Source of the DNA: Mesostigma viride
Lineage: Eukaryota > Streptophyta > Mesostigmatophyceae > Mesostigmatales > Mesostigmataceae
Length of the DNA stretch: 64,000 bases
Direction of reading: 5' to 3'
Assembly (NCBI GenBank): GCA_009746045.1
Contig: RPFO01001486.1
Span: forward strand, 33,501 to 97,500
A program made the translations under genes and the position numbers. Under the pieces are notes generated by a model, which saw only the letters and a program-made list of their open reading frames with translations, did no database searches and was not told the origin of the DNA. Position 1 is the stretch's first letter. Each line of letters starts with the position of its first letter. Shown piece after piece: positions 41,014 to 50,687 of this stretch.

Positions 41014-42341
41014 CATTAGCCAGCCCTTTTTTTTTTGGCTGCTAATGGCTGCGCTGGCGCCTAGTAGCGGAGCCCAGAAAGGTGCCCCACCTCCTCCTCC
41101 CCCCCCCCCCGCTACCCGGGGCATCGCAACCTGCCCCTGCGTCCCCCGATGTTCATTGGGCTATGTACAGAGCAAACAGCAACGCCAACAATATCCGTAC
41201 GAAATTTTCTCCCTGTGGCATACGTCCCCTCCCCGCGTGCACGAGCAGCCTGCCTAGGCTTGCACGTTGGGACGACAAAGTCAACAACCCTGCTGGTGTG
41301 CTTATATACCATGCAGTAGCAGGCGTTTAGGTTTTCTCACAGACAGTTTGGAATTATTTGAATGGTATTGAATGTGTTAACCGTTATGTCGGTTAAATAG
41401 GATGTCTACAGGTAGATAGGTGGCCATGGTGACAGTTGCGAGGGAGCCTGCCCCTAACACTGGGTTAGGTTCACCTGGCATAAGCACCATTACTTACATA
41501 CTTAGCACCATAGGTCAGGCTGAATGCATCGCCTTGGCTGTGGTTTCAGTGTTTTTTTTTTTGTTTTTTTTTTCCCCCATGATGGCGCTGAATGCCAGAT
41601 AAAGGATACGTGCAGTGTGGAATGACGCTGCCAGTGATGTAAGTAGTTTTGCGGGGTGTTTCATCAAGGTATCGGTTCTCATCCCAAGGTTATTGGGATG
41701 AAAGGCGCAGTCATGTGTGATGAATTAGTCCCTAAATTATTTGGAAAATTGCCCTTTTTAAACGGCCAGTTGTTCCGCTTTAGTTTCTAACGTTGTCTCA
41801 CTAAACTTTAAAACACGTGCCACTGCGGTACGTGGGCATAACCCTCAATGAGTGGGGTGGGATGAGTACGTACGTGGCAAACGGTCCAACTATCCAGTCG
41901 TACTCGTGTGGGTGCCATGCATTATTAAACAGAACACGTGCTCCTGTTGGGGAGTCACAGAGTATTAAAACCCAATCGATGCAATGACTAAATGAAATAT
42001 ATGTATCATGACTCCGTGGGGAGATCATGTAGTGCTCACGTATTCCCTTGGTTTATCAAAGGAGGTGAGCGAAGCCGCGAAACCTCATTAACTCTAAGCT
42101 AATCTAGAAAATCCTAAGCGCCTACTCCACTCAGCAAAGCGCCCGGCCCTTCCTCCTGGGGGGCCGCTACACTACCGCCTCGTCTGCCATTACAGTAGAG
42201 GACAGCTCGGATGAGGATTACATCCCCATCTAGTGCTTAACGGTTGGGGGATGATGCAGACGATATTTGTTTGAACTTTTGTGTAATTATTTTTCTAATG
42301 AGATTAGCATAGTACTCCGTGGCATGCCTTTGCGTGCATGA
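41014..42341. other. No recognisable gene; two retroelement tail hairpins
   Basis: Unique AT-richer sequence. At 41,940-42,025 two short stem-loops of the CTCC-loop-GGAG type (GTGCTCCTGTTGGGGAGTCAC and GACTCCGTGGGGAGATC) look like remains of O1 or LineX tails. Confidence 0.5.
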
Positions 42342-42355
42342 CACGCAAGTACTTA

Positions 42356-43121
42356 ATTAATTAATTAATTAGACTCGTGCTCCCGTTGGGGAGTCACGGA
42401 GCATTAACCCCGATGGATGGATGGATGGGTGCAACATTCCTACCGGTCTAATCTATCTACATTGGCTACATACTACATCTATCTAACAGCATTCTAACTA
42501 CAACATCTATCTAGGCAGCCGCACGCTGCCCGCTATCTGGCGTGCCTCCCGCGGGATTGCACACGCGGGCGCTTCCCTGCACTGGGGGGGGCTCATTGTC
42601 CTCTATGACCTGGGCCCACTTGGCCTTGTCCATCGATCATCTTCTTCCAAATCACGGAGAGGCCGAGGCCCCCCATGTCCTCTACTAGCTGTTCCTTGAA
42701 GGTGCGGGCCTTGCGGCGTCTAACATCACTAGGCCCAGCCCACGTCAGGAGGTGCCGGCCAGGCTGGGCTGGTCGCAGTCCTGCGGGGGGGCCACGTGAG
42801 GTGTCTACCTGGTTGGTGCGAGCTAGGTGCCCTACAAGCTGCAGGCGGCGTTGCTTAATGGTGCTGGTGATATGGGGCATGCCCTGGTACAGGTCCTCAT
42901 TGCGGACATGAGCAGCATATCCTACTCTGAAAATGGAACGCAGCATGCTGGTGACCGCGCCGTCCAGCTTGCGGGCCAGGTCGGCGGTGAGGGTCCACGT
43001 CTCGGCGCCATACGTGAGAACAGGAAGGACGAGGACCTTGAACAGGTCCTGCTTCTCGATATTGCCCAGGGGCTTGCGCCACAGGGCCCGGTACTGACGT
43101 AAAGTGTGCCAGGCGAGGGGC
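42356..43121 (-). mobile_element. LineX copy C: 5'-truncated 3' end
   Basis: 766 bp identical in layout to the LineX 3' end, from the reverse transcriptase C-terminus (KPLGNIEKQ...LTYGAETWTLTADLARKLDG...) to the stem-loop and (TTAA)n tail. Perfect 14-bp TSD CACGCAAGTACTTA (42,342-42,355 and 43,122-43,135). Unlike the full-length copy, its frame continues past ARTFK to EQLVEDMGGLGLSVIWKKM, showing the true ORF2 C-terminus. Confidence 0.9.
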
Positions 43122-43135
43122 CACGCAAGTACTTA

Positions 43136-43400
43136 CTTACTACTTACTTACTCCTGGGGGGGGGGGGGGGAGGGCTTGCCCACAGGCGGGGGCTGTTGTG
43201 TGGGCCTAGCTGCATGGACATGTCCATTGCGCAATGGCCTGCCAGCTCTCTTTATCCTGCATAGCAATCCAAGCAAGACAGAGGGAGGAAACGCGGTGTT
43301 CAAACTGGGCTGGGACCACTAGCTAGGTCGGCCAGCAACTGACTGGTATAGTTCATGGCAGGTTAATTACCAACCTTTCTGGGAATGTCCTTGGATCGAC
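43136..43400. other. No recognisable gene; (CTTA)n and a G13 run
   Basis: (ACTT)n at 43,131-43,152 and a G-run at about 43,156-43,169, followed by unique sequence. Confidence 0.5.
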
Positions 43401-43841
43401 GGCCAGGCCGGCCAGGTCAGGATATGCCGCCCCGGCTGGCCAAGCCGCTGGGGGCCGACGAGACCAAGGGCGGTGTCTACCTGACTGGTGCGAGCAAGAT
43501 CAAGGAGACAACCAGCGCTGGCCGGAAATCGGGAGAATCCTGATCACGGTAGCTCGAGCCTGCAATTATCTTGTTTTCGAGTCGTTCAGGATGATGAATA
43601 TGAATATGGAGATGGAAATGTGCAGCCTTGTGCATTGATCCCCATCTAGTGCTGACTCAGACAGACTCACGAGCCACGAGCCACGAGCCACGAGCCACGA
43701 GGTAGCCATGGCTGACGGCGGAGCTCAGAACTTCCACGTTTGAGCACCGAAGTTAGCCGTGAATATCACAATCGACGCATCTTTCTAACACGCTGACTTA
43801 ATGCTGATATAATTTTCCGATCAAGCTATTTCGCATGATAT

Positions 43842-44630
43842 ATGACGAGCAAACGCTCCTCGACGCAACGCAGCCTGGCGGCTGCGCTCGGCAATGAAAA
43901 TACGTCTGCAGCTCCGGCTGCAGCTAGCTTCGCCATCAGGGCCGGAAGGCAGTGGTGACACGAGTCGCGCACTGGTGCTCGCCCCTAACCCTCCTGGGCT
44001 TTCCTTGCCCTCTGCATCGCCTGACCCAAAGCGCAGCCGCCCAGGCGAACCTGGCTGGTCTGAGCGCGATTTTGACGTTGATCAGCTCTTTACCACCTTC
44101 GACATCAACAGGCTTGCCTTTTTCGAAATGCCATCCATCAAGATACTGGAGCTCGTGTTTTACGGGTCACACGCCTCACTGCTGGCCCTGTGCCAGCAAT
44201 TCTATTCCAGAAACCACTTTTTCCGCAACGGAGCTGACGGCCGGTCTTCCAATAGCGTATCTGACGCCCCTTCTTCGGCCAACATGGCCGGCTGGTCTCG
44301 CCCCCTCCTTCAGCTCGCAGCTCTCTTTACCCTCACTAAGCGCTCGGCCGCGGACCTCCTGCAACCCGCCCCCATTACCGAATCCACCTTCCTCCACCAC
44401 CTCCACGACGCCCTCTCACAGCACGTGACGCCCATTGCTGCAGATGTGGCAGCTGTGGGTCGCACGCTGGCTGCTGAGCTCCCCACCATCCCCACCGCCA
44501 CCGCCACCCTCCTCGCCTCCACCCCCCCACCCCGGCGGTGTACTGGAAGGGGGCGGCCATCTACGTCGGCCACAAGCCCTGGCATGCGACCCCCGCGGCC
44601 CCAACGACTCCAGAAACCCCAGCTAGTTAG
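43842..44630 (+). pseudogene. O1-A ORF1 with internal deletion
   Basis: It starts MTSKRSSTQRSLAAALGNEN. The N-terminal conserved block (WSERDFDVDQLFTTFD, ILELVFYGSHASLLALCQ) is intact. After a Thr/Pro-rich stretch it jumps straight to the YWKGAAIYVGHKPW C-terminus in another frame. The coiled coil and RRM are deleted. Confidence 0.8.
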
Positions 44631-44645
44631 GGGAATACATCAGTA

Positions 44646-45877
44646 ATTAATTAATTAATTAATAAGCACGTGACTGCGTCACGTGGGTGCCAATACAGAG
44701 TAAAGGAACCTTCAACCCTATATACACAGTGAGAAGGAGGGAGGGCGCCCTAGCTTCTCTCACTGCCGCAGGTGGGCAGGCCACAGAGCGCTCTCTCCAC
44801 GGCATGGTGCCGGGGCGCAACACTGTGCAGGGTGCAATACAACCAGTGCAATACCATCTATAGGTAGGCTGACGCATAGCTTATGCTACAAATGTGAGGT
44901 GGGCTCAAGACGTCAGCTATGGCGCAAGCTGATGGCCACAAGGTGCCAGAGCTAATTGAAGGTACTATAACGCTGTGCGCTAATATCGTTTCAAGTGCTG
45001 TAATGCCTAAGCTATCCCATCATCGATTGCCCCCATCTAGACAACTAGCTGGAGTGCTCTATCCCGGGGAAGCCCGGGGGGGCTTCCGCAGTTTCTTGTT
45101 GACATAGAGGTCCCCGCCCCGCCAGTACACTTGGGGCTTGAATCTCGGGGTTGGTCTTGTGGCGGATGTAGTCGGGCCACTGATCGCGGCGTTGCTGCTG
45201 CTGGGCTGGCGTCAGGTCGTTGTCAAGCGACCAGGAGGTGTTCACCAGCTTCTTGCGGCGAGAGAGGAACCGAACTCGGGCTGTGATGTCGCTGAAGGTG
45301 AGGACCACTGGAGGGGGCCCAGCCTTGGCCCGTGGATGGGGCAGGCGGTAGGCGCCCTGCAGTATTGCACCTGGCAGCTGCATGCACGCCAAGAGCTGTT
45401 TCTTCAGCTCGTCGCCGGAGAAGAGAGTCTGGGGTCTCCTCCGGCAGCATGTCGAAGCGCCTGAGGATGACCCGGCAGCGGCGACGGTCGCGGTCAGCGG
45501 CCTCGCGGCGCGTGTCTTCCAGCTCCTGGACTCTTGGTGGTGATGGCGGTCGTGGTAGAGGATGCCTGGCTCTTGAGCAGGTCCGCCCAGGAGGCGCGAG
45601 TCGAGGGGTCATCGCTAGCCCTACCAGCAGGTTGGGAGGCGATGGTGGCCGTGCGCTCGGCGATCTCGGGGACCTGCGTGGCCAGGGCGTCTAGATACCT
45701 TGGCAGCAACTGCCTCAAGTTTCACGGTGCCTTGGCCGACTCGGCCTTCCACCTGATTAAGGCGGGTGGTCACAGTGGCTGTGGCCTCGGAAACTTTGGT
45801 GGCAATGTGCTCTTGCGTAGCAGTAAACTGAGGCTGGAGCTTAAGGGCGACTCTGGCTTCAATGTTGTTGACCTTAT
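44646..45877 (-). mobile_element. O1-C: ORF1-only element, 5'-truncated
   Basis: 1,232 bp with TSD AATACATCAGTA (44,634-44,645 and 45,878-45,889), in the 3' UTR of the plus O1-A. ORF1 pieces: a helical QFTATQEHIATKVSEATAT, ASWADLLKSQ, CRVILRRFDMLPEETPDSLL, VVLTFSDITARVRFLSRRKKL, and LDNDLTPAQQQQRRDQWPDY. Its tail differs: a CACGTGAC-GCA-GTCACGTG hairpin (about 44,668-44,686) before (TTAA)n. Confidence 0.8.
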
Positions 45878-46031
45878 AATACATCAGTAGTAGTGTAGAA
45901 TAGATAGACCGTGGCCATGGACATGCACGCCTCCTACAGGCACTATACCAGCTGATTAATTAATTAATTAATTAATTAGGAACATAACTCCGTTGGGAGT
46001 ATATGTAGCACATAGCCCTGAGAAGGGGCAT

Positions 46032-48055
46032 TAATTAATTAATTAATTAGGAACATAGGCTCCGTTGGGAGTATATGTAGCACATAGCCCTGAGAAGGGG
46101 CATATGAGCCTATAATACATTCTAAGCTACTTCCTGCAAGGGTGGGAATGTAAACAACACTTGCTCTAGGTGCACCAAGGCACCTGCACCCTCATGATGT
46201 ATCGCGCTATGCCCAGTTAAGGGGGGAGCGTGGCATGCATGTGGGGGAAGATCATCATGGCTATACAAGAGCTATGGCATGGCTTCTCAGCAGAGAGTGA
46301 CTCCCTGCATGGGCACAACATTACTAAATAAGGCTAGGCATCGTCTGGAGTGTGGCTCATCATAGGCACACATGTACATGATTAAATAAAGCGCGTGGCT
46401 TAGCTGGAATAGGGCCTTGAGGAGGCGTACATGTACATGGCCACGGTCTATCTATTCTACACTACTACTGCTGTATTCCCCTGAGCTGGGGCGTCTGGAG
46501 TCGCTGGGGCCGCGGGGGTCGCCTGCCAGGGCTTGTGGCCGACGTAGATGGCCGCCCCCTTCCAGTACACCGGCTGCCCCGCCTTGGTCTGCCGGAGCTG
46601 GAGGTAGGTCGGCCATAGCTCCCGTCGCCGTTGTTGCTGCGCCAGGGTCAAGTCGTCATCAAGGGTGAAGAGAGTCTTCTCGAGCCGCTTGCGGCGTCTG
46701 AGAAAAGAAATCTTGTCGGCGCCGGGGTCTTAAAGGTGAGAAGGAGCGGGGGCGGCCCTGCCTTACCCCGCGCGCGGGGAAGGCGGTGGGCGGCCAGCTC
46801 GATCTCACCAGTAAGGCCCATGCGATCAAGGATTTCTCTCTCAAAAGCACGCGCAAGCTTCTCGGAATTCTCACCTTCCTCCATCTTGAGATTCTTGACA
46901 ATGACGTTGAGGCTGCGCTTGGCGAGCTCGGCCTCCTCGCGGAGGTCAAGCGTCTGCCGTTGAAGCTGGGCTGCGACGGCGGAGGTGGTGGAAGTGGTGT
47001 GTTGCTTAAGCATGTCCGCCCAGGTGGTGATGGGAGGAGCATCGCCGGCCAGGCCAGCCGGGGCTGGCTTGGCGGCAATGTCCTTCACCGCCTGGGCGGT
47101 GAGGCCTGCGGTGTTCTGCAGAACCTCGATAGCAATGGCGTTGTCCTTAAGACGCTGGTCGATGTCGCGGAGCTGGGCGGTGATGGAGTCGGTGGAGGCG
47201 GAGGGAGGGGGGGGTGGAGGCGAGGAGGGCGGCGGTGGCGGTGGGGATGGTGGGGAGCTCAGCAGCCAGCGTGCCGCCAAGTGCCGCCACATCTGCAGCA
47301 ATGGGCGTCACGTGCTGTGAGAGGGCGGCGTGGAGGTGGTGGACGAAGGTGGATTCGGTAATGGGGGCGGGCTGCAGAAGGTCCTCGGCCGAGCGCTTAG
47401 TGAGGGTAAAGAGAGCTGCGAGCTGAAGGCGGGGGCGAGACCAGCCGGCCAGGTTGGTGTCGACTGGGCGGTCTGAGACGCGGTGGGAAAACCGGCCGTC
47501 AACTCCGTTGCGAAAAAACTGGGTGTTGTAATTGAGTTGCTGGCACAGGGCCAGCAGTGAGGCGTGTGACCCGTAAAACACGAGCTCCAGTATCTTGATG
47601 GGTGGCATGTCGAAAAAGGCAGGCCTGTTGACGTCCAAGGTGGTAAAGAGCCTGTCGACGTCAAAATCGCGCTCAGACCAGCTCGGTTCGGCTGGGCGGC
47701 TGCGTTTTGGCTCAGGCGAGGCTGAAGGCGAGGCAGGAAGCCCGGGAGGGTGCTGGACGACCACCAGTGCGCGACTAGTGGCAGCACTGCCTTCCGGCCC
47801 TGATGGCGAAGCTGCAGCCGGAGCTGCAGACGTGTTTTCATTGCCGAGCGCAGCCGCCAGGCTGCGTTGCGTCGAGGCGCGTTTATTCGCCATATAGTGC
47901 GTTATAGCTTTGGAAAATTATATCAGCATGTGCGTCTAAGAAAGACGAAGCGATTGTGATATTCACAGCTGAATTCGGTGCTCAAACGTGAAAGTTATGA
48001 GCTCCGACAGCCATGGCTATTTCATACCTCGTGGCTCGTGGCTCGTGGCATGCCA
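46032..48055 (-). mobile_element. O1-A, full-length reference copy
   Basis: A 2,024-bp uninterrupted copy with TSD TGAGAAGGGGCAT (46,019-46,031 and 48,056-48,068). It shows the complete plan: 5' (CTCGTGG)n; a 5' UTR with GCTCATAACTTTCACGTTTG and GATATAATTTTCC; ORF1 (47,893 to about 46,457); a 3' UTR of about 420 bp; a stem-loop; (TTAA)n. Youngest layer of the second stack. Confidence 0.9.
46457..47893 (-). pseudogene. O1-A ORF1p-like protein, nearly complete
   Basis: Frame 1 (47,893-47,147) starts MANKRASTQRSLAAALGNEN and carries the WSERDFDVDRLF and ILELVFYGSHASLLALCQ block. Frame 2 (to 46,648) has a Pro-rich linker, coiled coil (ITAQLRDIDQRLKDNAIAIE), TTWADMLKQ, the RRM (RSLNVIVKNLKMEEGENSEK ... 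PPLLLTFKTPA) and a break. Frame 3 holds LTLAQQQRRRELWPTYLQLR and PVYWKGAAIYVGHKPW. The two shifts lie in a C-run near 47,210 and at about 46,720. Otherwise there are no stops, so the family was recently coding. Role: RNA binding in an L1-like ribonucleoprotein, by family resemblance. Confidence 0.8.
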
Positions 48056-49390
48056 TGAGAAGGGGCATATGAGCCTATAATACATTCTAAGCTACTTCCT
48101 GCAAGGGTGGGAATGTAAACAACACTTGCTCTAGGTGCACCAGGGCACCCGCACCCTCATGGTCTATCACGCTATGCCCGGGTAAGGGGGGAGCATGCCT
48201 GTGAGGGGGAAGATCATCATGCCAGCTGATGCCTAGCATTATTTAGCCATGGATGTACATGCGTGCCTATGAGGTGCCACACCCCAGATGATCATGATGC
48301 CTAGAGCTCTTTATTTAGTTAAGCTGTGCCCATGCAGAGAGCTCGGCTCTCTGCTGAGACGCCATGCCCTAGCTTTTGAATCTATCGCTATGCTGATCTT
48401 CCTCCCCTATGATGGGCTCCCCTTAGCTGGGTGTTGCCCGAGACTCTGGGGGGTGCAGGTGCCCTGGTGCATGCACCTAGAGCAAGGGTCGTTTACATTC
48501 CCACCCTTGCAGGAAGTAGTTTAGAATGTATTATAGGCCATACACCCCGCTTCTCAAGGGCTATGTGCTACAGATACTCCCAACGGAGTTATGTTCATAA
48601 TTAATTAATTAATTAATTAATTGTGCATTGAAAATATGGCTTACGTGTAAAGCGACTAGATGACCTAGACGGTGGGGCCGGAAACAGCTCGCTTGATCAA
48701 GATGTCCTACGAATGCTAAGCTGCCTAATCTCGTCCGTAATCAATGCGAGGCATACAAAGACTCTAACGTCCTATGTGTGGAAAACCCTACGTTCAGGAC
48801 CTGTCGGAGCATCCTGTAAACCGTGCCGTCCAGCCGGGTACGTGGCCAGCTTGTCCATGAGCATCCATGCTCGGCGCCATAAGTGAGCACCGTGAGGACC
48901 ATGCAGGGCCTTGAAGAGCACTCACTTGCGGTCCTCGCCCAGCTATAGGTCCTCAAGTACCAGTAGATGTTGAGCGAGCGGAGCACAGACCAGGCCACTG
49001 AGTGGGGCCGGTGTGCACATCGTCGGCAGTGTCGGGGAGCATGCTCCCCAGCAGCTAGTTTGAAGCGATCACGGAACGGGACCTGCGTCCCGTCTAGCAG
49101 CCGCGGCCGTGGTGGGCAACTGGTAGCGCCCCAATCACTATCGACTCAGTCTTGGCACTAATCTCCAACACCACCGCCGGCCGCGCCTCGATCCAAGCCC
49201 AGACAGTCCAGCCAGGTCTGAATGTACGTGCTCGGGGCGGCCGATGACGGTGGTATCATCCGCATAAATCAAGTCGGACAGGCGGTAATCAGGGCCACCA
49301 CATGCCCTTTTCGCGATCGTTAAGTTTGTCTCGCGATCTTTGATACCCACGTATGTGGACACAAGCGCATGTCGGGCGCTCGATCCTCCT

Positions 49391-50687
49391 GGACCCCCGC
49401 CCCCGCCTCAATACATATTCATTTCAATTTTGAGAGACAGCTGAAAATGAGAGACAACCAACATCATGTATGATTTATATGATGATAAATTACGGAGTTG
49501 AGAGCGGCATGCACCGTACGTAGGGAAACTGCCCTGAAAAGAGGAAGATCCCTAATAAAAAAAATCTGACACTGACATATGCACAAGGAGGGGTGCCCCA
49601 CTCAGTGTTGGGCTACCCGGGTCCTCCGGCACTTCCCGGGGACTGTCGACGACGGGAAAACATGCAGCGCCAGCCATTGTTGCGGACCTCCTTCCGTGCC
49701 AATGTGGGGGACGACGACTGTAAATCAGGACTGAGCACCACAATACAGCCCAATATGGCTTGCGCTCGGCCTGCCGGCCCGGAGCGTAGGTTCAGCAGGC
49801 TCCACCCAGTTCCCACCGGCTCTTCATGCTGCAGTGGCTGGGCTGGCAATGACATGACCGGACCCTGACCAGATATTAGTTTTGCGAAGTGCACCAGCTA
49901 CCACAAGAGCTACTGAGCACAAAATTCCACAAGATCTGGTCGCTCCTCCCGTCCATACTGGACGACAACCGACACCTTTCTACAGACATACTGTAGTAAA
50001 ACTCGGAAGTCCTTCCGGCCAGCCACTTGGGCGACGACTGTAACTCGGAACTCCTTCCTTTCCTCCAACTTGACGACGCAACTCGTTTTGGGGCGGACCA
50101 ACAGGCACCTTCCCGTCTAAAAGCGGGACGACGGGGACGACACCGGAACGAGCAAAATGGCTGATGGGGCACCCTTCCTCACAAGGATCAAGCCAATACA
50201 AGGTACAAAACTAGAACGACACGCAGCAACAGCGCTGCCGGCCCACCAGGCCTGCATGAGTGCGTCCCAGAAGTATTGAGAGCTAGCAAGCCCGCAGCTG
50301 CCGCAAGCTGCACCCGCCGTGACGAGAGGTTGCAGCGGAATATATACTAAAAATTATAATCCTTCTGACGGATTATATAAGCTATTATTGCGCACCCAGT
50401 GCCCAGGCCAACATTGTTTCCATATGGCCCCAAAATTCACTTCATATGGCCCCAGAATGGAGCGCACCAGAAACTCTCAAGCCAAACTGGTGACCGAGAC
50501 CGAATTATGAGGCAGTTTGGGCAGCCCGTGAATACCGCTGTTTATAGGGGTTGGAGGTTCCTTTTGTTTGTATTGGCACCCACGTGGCGCAGTCGGTATG
50601 ATGGATACCGTTGCCCCGCATCGCTTCACCATGTTCTGTATTTAGTGTAAACGATGTATTCACGAGGCCATACGTGTCATTCCTGGA
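49391..50687. mobile_element. Decayed LineR 3' fragments; otherwise unrecognised
   Basis: 49,420-49,570 resembles the LineR 3' UTR at 19,455-19,560 (GATAAATTACGGAG, AATCTGACACTGACAT). 50,195-50,340 matches pieces of 19,600-19,660 and 20,240-20,320 (ACGCAGCAACAGCGCTGCCG). The rest, including the 3' flank of the next gene, holds nothing recognised. Confidence 0.55.

Larger units (their letters stand above)
45957..48221 (-). mobile_element. O1-A 3' fragment, minus, split by a full-length O1-A
   Basis: TSD CCAGCTGAT (45,948-45,956 and 48,222-48,230). Native parts are 45,957-46,031 and 48,056-48,221, together about 240 bp of 3' UTR, stem-loop and tail. Confidence 0.8.
43639..48609 (+). mobile_element. 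O1-A, plus, inserted in the PLE fragment
   Basis: TSD TTGTGCATTGA (43,628-43,638 and about 48,610-48,620). It has a 5' (CCACGAG)n array (43,675-43,702), ORF1 (43,842-44,630, internally deleted), and a 3' UTR in three pieces (to 44,645; 45,878-45,956; 48,231-48,609). The end has the stem-loop ACTCC-CAAC-GGAGT and (TTAA)n. Its 3' UTR was hit twice. Confidence 0.85.
43501..48697 (-). mobile_element. PLE 3'-end fragment, split by O1-A
   Basis: 43,501-43,638 is the PLE terminal repeat (diverged). It continues after the inserted O1-A at 48,621-48,697 with the same inward sequence as next to the repeat at 24,536-24,620. It begins CAAGGAGACAACC directly after CAAGAT (43,495-43,500), which recurs at 48,698-48,703. 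It is a 5'-truncated PLE copy of about 225 bp. Confidence 0.8.
43401..49390 (-). mobile_element. LineY copy, minus, split by a four-level nest
   Basis: LineY-like sequence lies at about 43,401-43,500 and resumes at 48,704-49,390. The right part encodes, in broken frames, LTYGAE..., LDGTVYRMLRQVL and DLIYADDTTVIGRPEHV. The gap is a PLE fragment (TSD CAAGAT) that itself holds O1 elements. Oldest layer of the second stack. Confidence 0.75.

Noticed and set aside
40266-41124. Frames of repeated Lys-Glu-Gly-Arg or Phe-Leu-Pro-Ser
   Set aside because: Translations of the (GGAA)n microsatellite.
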